Shown in pieces: positions 47,451-57,074 of a DNA stretch of 64,000 nucleotides. A program made the position numbers and the translations under genes. How positions within the stretch are numbered: position 1 is the first letter of the stretch; every line of letters begins with the position of its first letter. This DNA is from Herbidospora galbida (GTDB taxonomy: Bacteria > Actinomycetota > Actinomycetes > Streptosporangiales > Streptosporangiaceae): the NCBI RefSeq assembly GCF_005233835.1, contig NZ_SZQA01000037.1, forward strand, positions 25,734 to 89,733. Reading direction: 5' to 3'. The notes beneath the pieces were generated by a model that had not been told where the DNA came from, searched no databases, and saw only the letters and a list, made by a program, of their open reading frames with translations.

Positions 47451-48215
47451 CTACTCCCAGCGGAACCAGCGAGCGGCTGCGGCCAAGGCCAGCACGGCCC
47501 ACGACAGCAGCACCAGCGCCGCGCCCATGGGGAATCCTCCTACCCCGGTCAGCACCGACCTCACGCCGTCGGTCAGGGCGGTGATCGGGAGGATCTCCAG
47601 CAGCGGCCGGATGCTCTCGGGGAAGGCCGAGACGGGCAGCACCACCCCGCCGAGCGCGAGCAGCAGCAGGTAGACCAGGTTGGCCCCGGCCAGCGTGGCC
47701 TCGGCCCGCAGGGTGCCGGCCATCAGCAGGCCGAGGCCGCTGAAGGCCGCCGTGCCCAGGACGACCAGCAGCGCCACGGTCAGCGGGTTGCCGTGGGGCG
47801 ACCAGCCGAGCGCGAGCGCGACCAGCACCAGCACCACGATCTGCAGCACCTCCACCACGATCACCGCGGCGGTCTTGGCCAGCATCAGGCCGGTCCGCGA
47901 CAGGGGAGTGGCCCCCAGGCGCTTCAGGACGCCGTAGCGCCGCTCGAAGCCGGTCGCGATGGCCTGGCCGGTGAACGCCGTCGACAGCACGGCCAGGGCC
48001 AGCACGCCGGGCGCGACGAAGTCGACCCGGGGGCCCCCGACGTCGAGGAACGGCGCTTTGGAGAACCCCACGAGCAGCAGGATCGGGATGATCAGCGTCA
48101 GCAGGAGCTGCTCGCCGTTGCGCAGGGTGGCGCGGACCTCCGCGCCCGCCTGGGCGAGCACCATCTGCGCGAGCGGGGCCGCCCCGGGCGCCGGAGACAG
48201 GTCGAGGGTGGTCAA
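47451..48215 (-). CDS. ABC-2 type transporter permease
   Basis: The 254-aa protein has six membrane segments and the ABC-2 family region GFERRYGVLKRLGATPLSR followed by LMLAKTAAVIVVEVLQ. It forms the membrane channel with the ATPase encoded just upstream. The start is TTG 48215, overlapping the ATPase stop as TTGA; a longer reading frame through the ATPase gene is spurious. Such two-gene ABC-2 exporters are often drug, lipid or peptide exporters; the substrate is unknown. Confidence 0.87.
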   Translation of the reverse strand: MTTLDLSPAPGAAPLAQMVLAQAGAEVRATLRNGEQLLLTLIIPILLLVGFSKAPFLDVGGPRVDFVAPGVLALAVLSTAFTGQAIATGFERRYGVLKRLGATPLSRTGLMLAKTAAVIVVEVLQIVVLVLVALALGWSPHGNPLTVALLVVLGTAAFSGLGLLMAGTLRAEATLAGANLVYLLLLALGGVVLPVSAFPESIRPLLEILPITALTDGVRSVLTGVGGFPMGAALVLLSWAVLALAAAARWFRWE

Positions 48216-49120
48216 CGTAGCTCCCGTCCGGTCAGCTCCAGGAAGACGTCTTCCAGGGTGCGCCGCTCGATGCTGAGGTCTTCGGTCGTCACGCCCTCGG
48301 TCGCGCACCACGCGGTCACCGTGGCCAGCAGCGACGGGTCGACCTGGCCTTCGATGATGTAGTGGCCGGCCGGGGACTCCTTGGCCGCGCTCCCGGGCGG
48401 CAGGGCGCTGAGCACCTCGTCGAGGTTCAGCCCCGGGCGGGCGCGGAACCGGAGCTGGCGCTCGGCGCCGGTCAGCTCGGCGGGCGAGCCCTCGGCGACC
48501 ACGCGGCCCCGGTCGATGATCACGACGTGGTCGGAGAGCTTCTCGGCCTCGTCCATGTGGTGGGTGGTCAGCACCACCGACACCCCGGCGGCGCGCAGCT
48601 CGCGGATCATGTCCCAGCAGGCGTGCCGGGCCTGCGGGTCGAGCCCGGCCGTCGGTTCGTCGAGGAAGACCAGTTCGGGACGGCCGATGACGGCCGCCGC
48701 GAGCCCGAGCCGCTGCTGCTGGCCGCCGGACAGCCGCCGGTAGGGGGTGCGGGCGTGGTCGGTCAGCCCCAGCCGGTCGAGCAGGGCCGAGGGGTCGAGC
48801 GGGTGGGCGTGGAAGCGCGAGACCAGCTTCAGCCACTCTCCGGCGCGGGCCGCCTGGGGCACCCCGCCCGACTGGAGCATGATCCCGATCCGCGGCTTCA
48901 GGCCGGGGTCGTCGGGCGCGAGCCCGAGGACCCGCACCGAGCCGGAGTCGGACGTGCGGAAGCCCTCGCAGATCTCGATCGTGGAGGTCTTCCCGGCGCC
49001 GTTGGGGCCGAGCACGGCGGTCACCTCGCCCCGGCGGCAGCGCAGGTCGAGGTGGTCGACCGCGGTGACCGGGCCGTAGCGCTTGACCAGATCGCGGACC
49101 TCGACCGCGGCGTCTTCCAT
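48212..49120 (-). CDS. ABC transporter ATP-binding protein (ABC-2/DrrA-like)
   Basis: The 302-aa protein contains Walker A GPNGAGKT (residues 38-45), signature LSGGQQQRLGLA, Walker B LVFLDEPTAGLD and the H-loop TTHHMDEAE, with a C-terminal extension like that of DrrA/NodI-type exporters. It energises the adjacent permease. ATG 49120 is chosen as the family N-terminus (VEVRDLVKRYG) starts right after it; the 44-aa upstream extension has no match. It is divergent from the VOC gene. Confidence 0.92.
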   Translation of the reverse strand: MEDAAVEVRDLVKRYGPVTAVDHLDLRCRRGEVTAVLGPNGAGKTSTIEICEGFRTSDSGSVRVLGLAPDDPGLKPRIGIMLQSGGVPQAARAGEWLKLVSRFHAHPLDPSALLDRLGLTDHARTPYRRLSGGQQQRLGLAAAVIGRPELVFLDEPTAGLDPQARHACWDMIRELRAAGVSVVLTTHHMDEAEKLSDHVVIIDRGRVVAEGSPAELTGAERQLRFRARPGLNLDEVLSALPPGSAAKESPAGHYIIEGQVDPSLLATVTAWCATEGVTTEDLSIERRTLEDVFLELTGRELR

Positions 49121-49269
49121 GCCTTCGAGTGTAGGGAGTGAGCACCCCGCCTCCGTCCGCGACCGGGCCGGTAAAGGCTTGCTCCGGGAAGGGCCATGGT
49201 CCCTGATAGGGGTGTTTGTGCGTGTAAGGGTGGAATTGTCCCCATGGCTCAACGCAAGGAGGGTGGCGC

Positions 49270-50043
49270 ATGTCCGAGTTCACGGGCTATGCACCCGGCG
49301 TGCCGTGTTGGGTGGACCTGTCCACGCCCGACATCGACGCATCCACGGACTTCTACACCGAGCTCTTCGGCTGGACGGCGGTCTTCGACGAGAGCGAGGA
49401 CTACGGCGGCTACGGCGTCTTCCACCTGCACGGCAAGTACGTCGCCGGGATCGGCCCCGTCTACCAGGAGGGCATGCCCGCCGCCTGGAACACCTACGTC
49501 TGCACCGACGACGTCGCCAAGACCACCGAGCTGGTCCGCGAGAACGGCGGCAGCATCGTCACGGAGCCCATGCAGATCAAGAACGAGGGCCGCACGGCCG
49601 GCTACCTGGACCCCGCCGGGGCCTACATCTGCGCCTGGCAGCCGCTCGACAAGAAGGGCGCCCAGCTGGCCAACGAGCCCGGCACGCTCAACTGGAGCGA
49701 GCTGATCACCCGCGACCCCTTCTCGTCCAAGGAGTTCTACGGCGACGTCTTCGGCTGGACGGCCGACACCCGGCCCATGGGCGACATGGAGTACACCACC
49801 TTCGCCGAGAACGGGCACGTGCTGGCCGGGATGATGGCCATGCCCGACGCCCTGCCGTCGGAGGTGCCGTCGTACTGGCTGGCCTACCTGGGGGTCGACA
49901 ACCTCGACACCGCCGTCCAGGAGTCGGCGCGGCTGGGGGCCACCCAGATGGTGGGGCCGACCGAGGTGCCCGGGATGGGCAACTTCGCGATCATCACCGA
50001 CCCCGCCGGGGCGACCGTGGGGCTCTGGGAGAGCACGCCCTAG
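49270..50043 (+). CDS. VOC (glyoxalase/bleomycin resistance fold) protein, two domains
   Basis: The 257-aa protein has two tandem VOC domains: residues 10-125 (PCWVDLSTPDIDASTDFYTE) and 138-255 (NWSELITRDPFSSKEFYGDV), each ending with a DPAGA motif. Such proteins occur as metal enzymes or as binding proteins, sometimes annotated as hydroxylases in anthracycline clusters, but this one sits alone. ATG 49270 has AAGGAGGG 6 nt upstream, one of the best ribosome binding sites in the window, which suggests high expression. Confidence 0.85.
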   Translation: MSEFTGYAPGVPCWVDLSTPDIDASTDFYTELFGWTAVFDESEDYGGYGVFHLHGKYVAGIGPVYQEGMPAAWNTYVCTDDVAKTTELVRENGGSIVTEPMQIKNEGRTAGYLDPAGAYICAWQPLDKKGAQLANEPGTLNWSELITRDPFSSKEFYGDVFGWTADTRPMGDMEYTTFAENGHVLAGMMAMPDALPSEVPSYWLAYLGVDNLDTAVQESARLGATQMVGPTEVPGMGNFAIITDPAGATVGLWESTP

Positions 50044-50051
50044 AGACGAAA

Positions 50052-50089
50052 AGGAGAACCGGCCGGGAAGCACCCCGGCCGGTTCTCCT
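50052..50089. terminator. Bidirectional terminator VOC / GH95 genes
   Basis: Perfect 16-bp stem (AGGAGAACCGGCCGGG and complement) with loop AAGCAC between convergent genes. Confidence 0.85.
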
Positions 50090-50101
50090 CTGTTCAGGTG
50101 G

Positions 50102-53100
50102 TTAGAAGGCGATGTCCTGCCAGGTCGAGACCTGGTTGGCGGGCAGCGCGTAGGGAAGGACGGCCATCCGGTCGACGGCGCCGGTCATCCGCTCGCCGCC
50201 GCCCTGGTTGGCGGCGAAGATCAGCGGCCGGTTGTTGCAGCCGTAGATGCCGGTCGAACCGGTGTTGCCGCCGCCCGCGCGGACACCGTCGACGTAGACG
50301 TCGATGGCGCCGTTGCGGTTGAGGGTGATCACCAGGTCGATGTAGCGGCCGGTGGGCAGCGTCGCGTTGGTCGTGACGCCCTGGCCGGCGCCGATGAGGC
50401 GCAGGCGGTTCTCCGGCGTGACGTCCATCAGGACGCCGTCGGTGCCGGGGTTGCCCGAGGGCTGCGAGTCGAACAGACGGCGGTAGCCGGAGCCGCCGAT
50501 CTTCACCTCGGCCGCGAACGTGGCCTCACGCAGGTAGCCGAGGGTGGTCGGCTGCTCGGTGCGGACGTAGTTCTGGCCGCCCAGGATCAGGCCACCGTCG
50601 GCGTCGTAGGTCGCCGCGCCGTTGACCACGACGCCGTCGCGGCCGGAGCCGGACTGGTCGGCGATGGTCGTGCCCGACTCCGGGTCCCAGGCGACGATGG
50701 CACGGTCGGCCGGGGGAACTGCGCACGGGTTGAGGGCGGCGCCGGTGGCGGCGCTGATCGACCAGCCGGAGCCGGCCAGGGTCGCCTGGATCCGCGCCGA
50801 CGTCTGGCCCGTGGACGGACCGGCCGTGACGTTGACCGTGATCTCCCTGCTCTCGCCCGCCGGAACCGACGCGACCTGGGTCGAGGCCGGGTCGGCGGTC
50901 CAGCCGGAGGGGAGCTGGAGGGTCAGGGTGCCCGCCGGGGACGCGTTCTGGATCGCGGTGACGGTGGCCTTGACCGGGACGACCTGTCCGGCGCCGATCT
51001 CGGCCGGGGCCGACACCGACAGCTGGATCTCGTTGTAGAGGGTGTAGGTCCGGCCCGCCTCGGCGCCGAACGTGAGGGTGTCGCCGGTGCGGATCGCGTC
51101 GACCGGGTTGCCCTGGTCGTCGACGAACGAGTAACGGGCGTTGATCGCGCCGGCCCGGACCTTCAGCTCACCGGTGTCGCCGGCCTTGATGACGGCCTTG
51201 GTGAGGCTGCTGTTGGACCACTCGACGTCGACGGTCGCGTTGCCGCGGGCGCGCAGGCCGGAGACCGAGCCGTTCTTCCACACGGCCGGGAGGGCCGGGA
51301 GGACGTGGATCGTGTCCTGGTGCGACTGCAGCAGCATCTCGGTGACGCCCGAGGTGGCGCCGAAGTTGCCGTCGATCTGGAACGGCGGGTGGGTGTCGAA
51401 CAGGTTGTCCAGCGTGGACGACTTGAGCTGCTCGCTGAGCATCTTGTGCGAGTGGTCGCCGTCGAGCAGACGCGCCCAGAAGTTGATCTTCCAGGCCTTC
51501 GACCAGCCGGTGCCGCCGTCGCCGCGCGCGGTCAGCGAGATCTTGGCGGCCTCACCCGCGGGGGTGCCGGCCTTGATCGCGTTGCCCGGGTGCACCGCGA
51601 ACAGGTGCGAGACGTGGCGGTGGTCGTTGTTGGGGTTGTCCAGGTCTTCCTTCCACTCCTGGAGCTGGCCCCAGGAGCCGATGCGGATGCCCGGGTCGAG
51701 CTTGGCCAGGGTGTTGGTCAGCTCGGCCTGCAGCGCCGTGTCGACCTTGAGGGTCTTGGCGGCGTTCAGGGTGTTGGTGAGCAGCTCGGTGACGATCTGC
51801 TGCGACATCGAGGCGCCGGCGGTGAACTGGCCGTTCTCCGGCGAGTACGACGGGGAGACCACGAGCTTGCCGTCACGCGGGTCGGTGTGCAGGAAGTCGA
51901 GCCAGAACTCGGCCGCGCCCTTCATCACCGGGTAGGCGGTGCGCTTGAGGTACTTCTCGTCGCCGTTGAACCGGTAGTGGTCGTACATCTGCTGCGTGGT
52001 CCACGCGGCGGCCTCGGGGAACCAGAACGACTCGGGGTAGTTGTGCAGGCCCGTGAAGCCCCAGGGGTTGGTCTCGTTGTTCACGACCCAGCCGCGGGCG
52101 TTGTACATGTCGGTCGCGGTCTTGGTGCCGGGGGCGACCATCGAGGCGATGTACTCGTCGTAGGGAACCGTGGTCTCGGCCAGGTTCGTCTGCTCGGCGA
52201 GCCAGTAGTTCATCTGCAGGTTGATGTTGACGTGGTAGTCGGCGTCCCACGGCGGGTTCGTGACGTTGTTCCACACGCCCTGCAGGTTGGCCGGCAGCGA
52301 CCCCTCACGGGAGGAGGAGATCAGCAGGTAGCGGCCGTACTGGTAGAACAGGGCCTCCAGGTAGCGGTCCTGCGTCGCCGAGCCGCCCGAGTAGGCCGCG
52401 CGCAGCTGGTTGGTCGGCAGGTTCGGCGCCTGCTGGCCCAGGTTCAGCTTCACCCGGTCGAACAGCTCGTGGTAGTCGTTCAGGTGGGCCTGCTTGAGGG
52501 CCGCGTACGACATCGACGAGGCCCAGTTGGCCCAGTGGCGCACGTTGTCGTGCGGGTCCTCGGTCCGGTAGGTCGGGTACTCCATCGAGTAGTCGGTGCC
52601 GGCCGAGATCACGAACCACGCGGCGTCGGCGTTGGCGACCGTGATGCGGTCGGTCCCGTCGGTCCGCGAACCGCCCTCGGTGACGACGTTGACCTGCGAC
52701 TCGAAGTTGAGCCCGTTGTTGGCCAGCTTGCCGCGGATGGTCATGCGGCCCTTGGAGACGCTGACCGTCTTGTCGTTGCGCGGAGAGGTGTGGCGAACGG
52801 TGAAGTTCACCTTGCCGGCGGCGTCGGCCGAGATGCGGCCCACGATGACGTTGTTCGGGTAGGACGCGAAGTACTCGCGCTTGTAGGTGACGCCGGCGTC
52901 CTTGTAGGTGACGGCGGCGACCGCGTCGTTCAGGTTCAGCGACCGCTTGTAGTCGGTCGGGTTCGCCGGCGCGCCCGGGAAGTCCAGGAACATGTCGCCG
53001 AACGTCTGGTAGGACCCGAAGTTCGTCTTGCCCTGGCCGAGGCGCTGCGCCACCTGGGCCGGGGTCATCTGCTTGTTCGTGTCGATGAGCGCCTGGACGT

Positions 53101-53437
53101 CGGCGATCGCGGTGGGCCGCGGCGTCGTCCAGTTGCCGAAGTTGTAGCCGTTGGAGCCGGGGCCGCCGGTCCAGAGGGTCTTCTCGTTGAACTGGATCTG
53201 CTCGGTGGCGACGCCACCGTAGATCATCGCGCCGAGGGCGCCGTTGCCGATCGGAAGGGCCTGCGACTCCCAGTTGGTCGCCGGCTTGTCGTACCAGAGG
53301 GTCAGATCGTCCTGCGCGGCAGCGGCCTCTTGGACCTGAGCCGTGGCGGTGCTGCCCTGCAGCACCGGCACGCCCAGAGCCATGGCCAGCCCCAGCGCCG
53401 TGGCGGCGCCGAGCAGCCGCCGTGGGGGGTGACTCAC
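50102..53437 (-). CDS. Secreted GH95 glycosidase (alpha-L-fucosidase type) with NEW3 and LamG-like domains
   Basis: The 1111-aa protein has a signal peptide (RRLLGAATALGLAMALGVPVL) and a full GH95 region starting with LWYDKPATNWESQALPIGNG. Residues equivalent to the bifidobacterial AfcA active site are present: N404 and N406 (HVNINLQMNYW), E534 (SYSPENG) and D689 (FQIDGNFG). After residue about 830 come a NEW3-like beta domain and a C-terminal LamG/concanavalin-like domain (about 920-1111). GH95 enzymes release alpha-1,2-L-fucose or L-galactose from plant polymers. GTG 53437 follows AAGGA. It is exported to attack hemicellulose side chains or glycans. Confidence 0.93.
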   Translation of the reverse strand: MSHPPRRLLGAATALGLAMALGVPVLQGSTATAQVQEAAAAQDDLTLWYDKPATNWESQALPIGNGALGAMIYGGVATEQIQFNEKTLWTGGPGSNGYNFGNWTTPRPTAIADVQALIDTNKQMTPAQVAQRLGQGKTNFGSYQTFGDMFLDFPGAPANPTDYKRSLNLNDAVAAVTYKDAGVTYKREYFASYPNNVIVGRISADAAGKVNFTVRHTSPRNDKTVSVSKGRMTIRGKLANNGLNFESQVNVVTEGGSRTDGTDRITVANADAAWFVISAGTDYSMEYPTYRTEDPHDNVRHWANWASSMSYAALKQAHLNDYHELFDRVKLNLGQQAPNLPTNQLRAAYSGGSATQDRYLEALFYQYGRYLLISSSREGSLPANLQGVWNNVTNPPWDADYHVNINLQMNYWLAEQTNLAETTVPYDEYIASMVAPGTKTATDMYNARGWVVNNETNPWGFTGLHNYPESFWFPEAAAWTTQQMYDHYRFNGDEKYLKRTAYPVMKGAAEFWLDFLHTDPRDGKLVVSPSYSPENGQFTAGASMSQQIVTELLTNTLNAAKTLKVDTALQAELTNTLAKLDPGIRIGSWGQLQEWKEDLDNPNNDHRHVSHLFAVHPGNAIKAGTPAGEAAKISLTARGDGGTGWSKAWKINFWARLLDGDHSHKMLSEQLKSSTLDNLFDTHPPFQIDGNFGATSGVTEMLLQSHQDTIHVLPALPAVWKNGSVSGLRARGNATVDVEWSNSSLTKAVIKAGDTGELKVRAGAINARYSFVDDQGNPVDAIRTGDTLTFGAEAGRTYTLYNEIQLSVSAPAEIGAGQVVPVKATVTAIQNASPAGTLTLQLPSGWTADPASTQVASVPAGESREITVNVTAGPSTGQTSARIQATLAGSGWSISAATGAALNPCAVPPADRAIVAWDPESGTTIADQSGSGRDGVVVNGAATYDADGGLILGGQNYVRTEQPTTLGYLREATFAAEVKIGGSGYRRLFDSQPSGNPGTDGVLMDVTPENRLRLIGAGQGVTTNATLPTGRYIDLVITLNRNGAIDVYVDGVRAGGGNTGSTGIYGCNNRPLIFAANQGGGERMTGAVDRMAVLPYALPANQVSTWQDIAF

Positions 53438-53475
53438 GGGTGTTCCTTATGGGTCAGGGTTGGTGATCTCACAAT

Positions 53476-53504
53476 GAAATAGCACCGAAACTTAGGCGAA
53501 ACAA
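53476..53504 (-). promoter_or_regulatory. Promoter of the GH95 gene
   Basis: On the minus strand TTGTTT (53504-53499), a 17-nt spacer and TATTTC (53481-53476), in a relatively AT-rich region. The predicted start is near 53470. Confidence 0.45.
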
Positions 53505-53558
53505 GCTCTGAGATCCGATGAATTCTGTTGCAATCAAGTTGTGACCCACGCCTCACAG

Positions 53559-53574
53559 GCTGGTCTAGTCCGAT
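53559..53574. promoter_or_regulatory. Weak DasR (dre)-like site upstream of GH95
   Basis: GCTGGTCTAGTCCGAT keeps TGGTCTAG and CC of the dre consensus (11 of 16), about 55 nt upstream of the GH95 -35. The distance makes repression less certain. Confidence 0.3.
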
Positions 53575-53728
53575 GGATTGGGCCTTTTGATCTTCGGATG
53601 TCGATCAATGGGGATGATGTTCAGCCAGAGATCGGATCAATTTCCGGCGACGGTCTCCTAGACATCGGATCTATAGGCCTTCGACAGGGTGCCTGGTACA
53701 GACCAGCCGTGGCGACGATGATTCCGGT

Positions 53729-54643
53729 ATGCGGCATGCCGACTGGGGAGTGCGCTCTCCGCGCTGGGCCGGGATCGCCGGCAGGGAGACCGGCGTCTGC
53801 GGCACCACGGTGCACTACCTGAGCTCCGGCCAAGGCCGGAGCGGGCCCGTCCACCTGCTGGTCCATCCGATGGCGGGCAGCGCGACGATGTGGCTCGACC
53901 TCATCGGCCCGCTGAGCGCCCTCGGCCCGGTCATCGCCCCCGACCTGCCGGGCACCCTGTTCGGGCACACCGGCACGCCGCACCACCGGGCGGCCCGCGC
54001 GGAGCCGTGCGCCCGCTTCCTGCGGGCCTTCACGGCCCGGCTCGGGATCACCGGCGCGGTCGTGCACGGATGGTCCATGGGCGGGCTGGTGGCGCTGCTG
54101 TTCGCCGAGGCGGCCCCCGACCGGGTCGGGCGGCTCGTCCTGGCCTGCCCCGCCCTGCCCGGCCCACTGCCCCCGGGCGAGGCGCGATTCTGGCGCTTCC
54201 TGGGCCGGCCGCTGCTCGCGGCCGGGCCGCCGGTCGCGCGGGCGGTGCTGCCCCTGGCCGGGAGGCGGCTGCTCGACCTCAAGGTGAGCCGGTACGCCGA
54301 CCCCGGCGCCTGGTCCGGCGGCGCGATCTCGCCGGACATGACCGCCCTGCTGGCCGACCAGCTCCGGGAGGCGCGGCCGCAGAGGCTCGGCGCGGCCGTC
54401 ACGGCCTTCGCCTCGGTCGTCTCGGCCCTGTTCGTCGACCGGCGGGCCGTCCACCGGGCCATCGCCCGGGTCGGCGCGCCCACCCTGCTGCTCTGGGGCG
54501 GCCGGGACGCCCTGATCGGCCGGGAGGTCGCGGACGACCTCGCCGCCCGCCGCCCCGACTGGCGGTGGCGGGACTTCCCCGAGGCCGGGCACCTGTTGCC
54601 GCTGGAGACGCCGCACGGCTATGTCGAGGCGGTCGCGCGCTGA
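53729..54643 (+). CDS. Alpha/beta hydrolase
   Basis: The 304-aa protein has the alpha/beta hydrolase triad: nucleophile Ser in GWSMGG, Asp in WGGRDALIG and His in AGHLLPLE, with HPMAGSATMW for the oxyanion region. No signal peptide is present, so it acts in the cytoplasm. The substrate is unknown. The start at ATG 53729 has no strong ribosome binding site. It is divergent from the GH95 gene with a 291-nt gap. Confidence 0.85.
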   Translation: MRHADWGVRSPRWAGIAGRETGVCGTTVHYLSSGQGRSGPVHLLVHPMAGSATMWLDLIGPLSALGPVIAPDLPGTLFGHTGTPHHRAARAEPCARFLRAFTARLGITGAVVHGWSMGGLVALLFAEAAPDRVGRLVLACPALPGPLPPGEARFWRFLGRPLLAAGPPVARAVLPLAGRRLLDLKVSRYADPGAWSGGAISPDMTALLADQLREARPQRLGAAVTAFASVVSALFVDRRAVHRAIARVGAPTLLLWGGRDALIGREVADDLAARRPDWRWRDFPEAGHLLPLETPHGYVEAVAR

Positions 54644-54839
54644 CCGGATCTTTACCCGGAAATGGGCGGGCGCGCCCGGGTGAAACCGGGAATTGTCCGC
54701 CGAAACCGAGGGAACCGCGAATCCGCCTCGTGGCGTGGGCGGCCGTCGTCCGAGGTCAGCGATCGGTGAGGGCATCCCGGGCTATATGCTCAAGCCGCCC
54801 TCCCCCGGGGGAGGATGCCCCATTCGCACCCCGTTCAAC

Positions 54840-54858
54840 TTAGGTAAGCCTTACCTGG
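54840..54858. promoter_or_regulatory. DtxR/IdeR-type iron box upstream of sufR
   Basis: TTAGGTAAGCCTTACCTGG matches 14 of 19 positions of the iron-box consensus TTAGGTTAGGCTAACCTAA, with perfect 7-bp arms AGGTAAG / CTTACCT around C54849. It implies iron-responsive control of the SUF operon. Confidence 0.7.
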
Positions 54859-54868
54859 GTGACAAATT

Positions 54869-54885
54869 GCATTCCGCGCGAATGC
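54869..54885. promoter_or_regulatory. Inverted repeat GCATTC-N5-GAATGC upstream of sufR
   Basis: Perfect 6-bp arms with a 5-nt centre, 11 nt downstream of the iron box. No known match; a second regulator site is possible. Confidence 0.35.
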
Positions 54886-54919
54886 GGGGTTCCGTTTGTC
54901 GTGCGGGAAGGAATTACGC

Positions 54920-54935
54920 CACACTGATGTTGTGA
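54920..54935. promoter_or_regulatory. SufR-like operator over the sufR start codon
   Basis: ACACT-N5-TGTGA (54921-54935), with CACA/TGTG arms. I recall this motif as that bound by mycobacterial SufR, so autoregulation is likely. CACACT (54920-54925) also fits a -10 with TTGTCG (54896-54901) as -35, giving a start at the GTG itself. Confidence 0.55.
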
Positions 54936-55663
54936 AAAACGTGACCGGGACCAACGCAGGGGAGACCACGCGGTCCTCCGGCGTGCCCTCGGAACGGGGA
55001 ACCCGGGCGCGGGTCGCGCGCCTGATCCTCGAACACGGCCCGGTCACCGCCGCCGACCTCGGCGAACGGCTGGGGCTCACCCCGGCCGCCGTGCGGCGGC
55101 ATCTCGACAACCTTCTCTCCGAGGGGATGATCGAGCCCCGTCAGGCGCACACGAAGGGGCAGCGGGGGCGTGGCCGTCCGGCCAAGCTCTTCGGCATCAC
55201 CGATGCCGGGCGCAGCGCCTTCGAGCACGCTTACGACGACCTCGCCGGCAGCGCGCTGCGGTTCCTGGAGGAGCATCTGGGGCCCGCCGCCGTCACCGAG
55301 TTCGCCCGCCAGCAGGTCGCCGGGCTCGTCGCCCGGCTGGCGCCCGCCATGCGGCAGATCCCGGCCGAGCAGCGTGTGCGCATGCTCGCCGAGGCGCTGT
55401 CGGCCGACGGATACGCCGCCTCGTCCACCAAGACGGGGACCGGCGGGGAGCAGCTCTGCCAGCACCACTGCCCGGTCGCCCACGTCGCGGCCGCGTTCCC
55501 GCAGTTGTGCGAGGCCGAGACGGAAGCGTTCGGGCGTCTCCTGGGCACGCCCGTCCAGCGGCTGGCCACCATCGCCCACGGAGACGGAATCTGCACCACC
55601 CACGTCAGCCCCCACGCGCTGGCGCGAGCCACTCGTATAGAGAGCAAGGAGCCCGGAAGGTGA
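54932..55663 (+). CDS. sufR: Iron-sulfur cluster-sensing repressor SufR
   Basis: SufR is a winged-helix regulator that represses the SUF operon when it holds an Fe-S cluster. The N-terminal half has the helix-turn-helix [22 protein letters not shown] and [13 protein letters not shown]. The C-terminal half carries four cysteines, C176, C180, C193 and C221 (C-x3-C-x12-C-x27-C), which fit the cluster-binding set of actinobacterial SufR. GTG 54932 is chosen because a promoter -10 ends 6 nt earlier, predicting a leaderless mRNA; GTG 54941 is an alternative. It overlaps sufB by 4 nt. Confidence 0.93.
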   Translation: MKNVTGTNAGETTRSSGVPSERGTRARVARLILEHGPVTAADLGERLGLTPAAVRRHLDNLLSEGMIEPRQAHTKGQRGRGRPAKLFGITDAGRSAFEHAYDDLAGSALRFLEEHLGPAAVTEFARQQVAGLVARLAPAMRQIPAEQRVRMLAEALSADGYAASSTKTGTGGEQLCQHHCPVAHVAAAFPQLCEAETEAFGRLLGTPVQRLATIAHGDGICTTHVSPHALARATRIESKEPGR

Positions 55664-57072
55664 CTGTCACCGACCGCCCGGAGCTGGAAGGCCTCGGGAA
55701 CTACAAGTTCGGCTGGTCCGACCCCGACGCCGCCGGCGCCGTGGCGCGCCGCGGCCTGAACGAGGACGTCGTGCGGAACATCTCCGCACTGAAGAACGAA
55801 CCCGAGTGGATGCTCGACCTGCGTCTGAAGGGGCTGCGCCTGTTCGGCAAGAAGCCCATGCCGACCTGGGGCTCCGACCTCACGGGCATCGACTTCGACA
55901 ACATCAAGTACTTCGTGCGGTCGACCGAGAAGCAGGCGGCGTCCTGGGACGACCTGCCCGCCGACATCAAGAACACCTACGACAAGCTGGGCATCCCCGA
56001 GGCCGAGAAGCAGCGGCTCATCGCGGGCGTCGCGGCCCAGTACGAGTCCGAGGTGGTCTACCACAAGATCCGTGAGGACCTTGAGGAGAAGGGTGTCATC
56101 TTCGTCGACACCGACACCGGCCTGCGCGAGCACGAGGAGCTCTTCAAGGAGTACTTCGGCTCGGTGATCCCCGTCGGCGACAACAAGTTCGCCGCGCTGA
56201 ACACCGCGACCTGGTCGGGCGGCTCGTTCATCTACGTGCCGCCGAACGTCAACGTCGAGATCCCGCTCCAGGCCTACTTCCGGATCAACACCGAGAACAT
56301 GGGCCAGTTCGAGCGGACCCTGATCATCGTCGACGAGAACTCCTACGTTCACTACGTCGAAGGCTGCACCGCCCCGATCTACTCCAGCGACTCGCTGCAC
56401 AGCGCGGTCGTGGAGATCGTCGTGAAGAAGGGCGCCCGCTGCCGTTACACGACCATCCAGAACTGGTCGAACAACGTCTACAACCTGGTCACCAAGCGCG
56501 CCGTGGCCTACGAGGGCGCGACCATGGAGTGGATCGACGGCAACATCGGGTCCAAGGTCACGATGAAGTACCCGGCCGTCTACCTGATGGGCGAGCACGC
56601 CAAGGGCGAGACCCTCTCCATCGCGTTCGCCGGTGAGGGCCAGCACCAGGACGCCGGCGCCAAGATGGTGCACCTGGCGCCCAACACCTCCAGCACGATC
56701 ATCAGCAAGTCGGTCGCGCGCGGCGGTGGCCGCACCTCCTACCGGGGCCTGGTCCAGATCGAGGAGGGCGCCGCCGGATCGGCCTCCACGGTCAAGTGCG
56801 ACGCCCTGCTGGTCGACCAGATCAGCCGCTCCGACACCTATCCCTATGTCGACGTCCGCGAGGACGACGTGTCCATGGGCCACGAGGCGACCGTCTCGAA
56901 GGTCTCCGAAGACCAGCTCTTCTACCTGATGAGCCGCGGTCTGAACGAAGACGAGGCCATGGCCATGATCGTGCGTGGCTTCGTCGAGCCGATCGCCCGT
57001 GAACTTCCCATGGAGTACGCCTTGGAGCTCAACCGTCTGATCGAACTTCAGATGGAAGGAGCGGTGGGCTGA
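55660..57072 (+). CDS. sufB: Fe-S cluster assembly protein SufB
   Basis: SufB is the scaffold subunit of the SufBCD complex on which the cluster is built. The 470-aa protein matches the family over its whole length, with [52 protein letters not shown] and the C-terminal [20 protein letters not shown]. It has no intein, unlike some mycobacterial SufB. GTG 55660 overlaps the sufR stop and has AAGGAG at 55646-55651. sufD follows after 2 nt. Confidence 0.98.
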   Translation: MTVTDRPELEGLGNYKFGWSDPDAAGAVARRGLNEDVVRNISALKNEPEWMLDLRLKGLRLFGKKPMPTWGSDLTGIDFDNIKYFVRSTEKQAASWDDLPADIKNTYDKLGIPEAEKQRLIAGVAAQYESEVVYHKIREDLEEKGVIFVDTDTGLREHEELFKEYFGSVIPVGDNKFAALNTATWSGGSFIYVPPNVNVEIPLQAYFRINTENMGQFERTLIIVDENSYVHYVEGCTAPIYSSDSLHSAVVEIVVKKGARCRYTTIQNWSNNVYNLVTKRAVAYEGATMEWIDGNIGSKVTMKYPAVYLMGEHAKGETLSIAFAGEGQHQDAGAKMVHLAPNTSSTIISKSVARGGGRTSYRGLVQIEEGAAGSASTVKCDALLVDQISRSDTYPYVDVREDDVSMGHEATVSKVSEDQLFYLMSRGLNEDEAMAMIVRGFVEPIARELPMEYALELNRLIELQMEGAVG

Positions 57073-57074
57073 CC

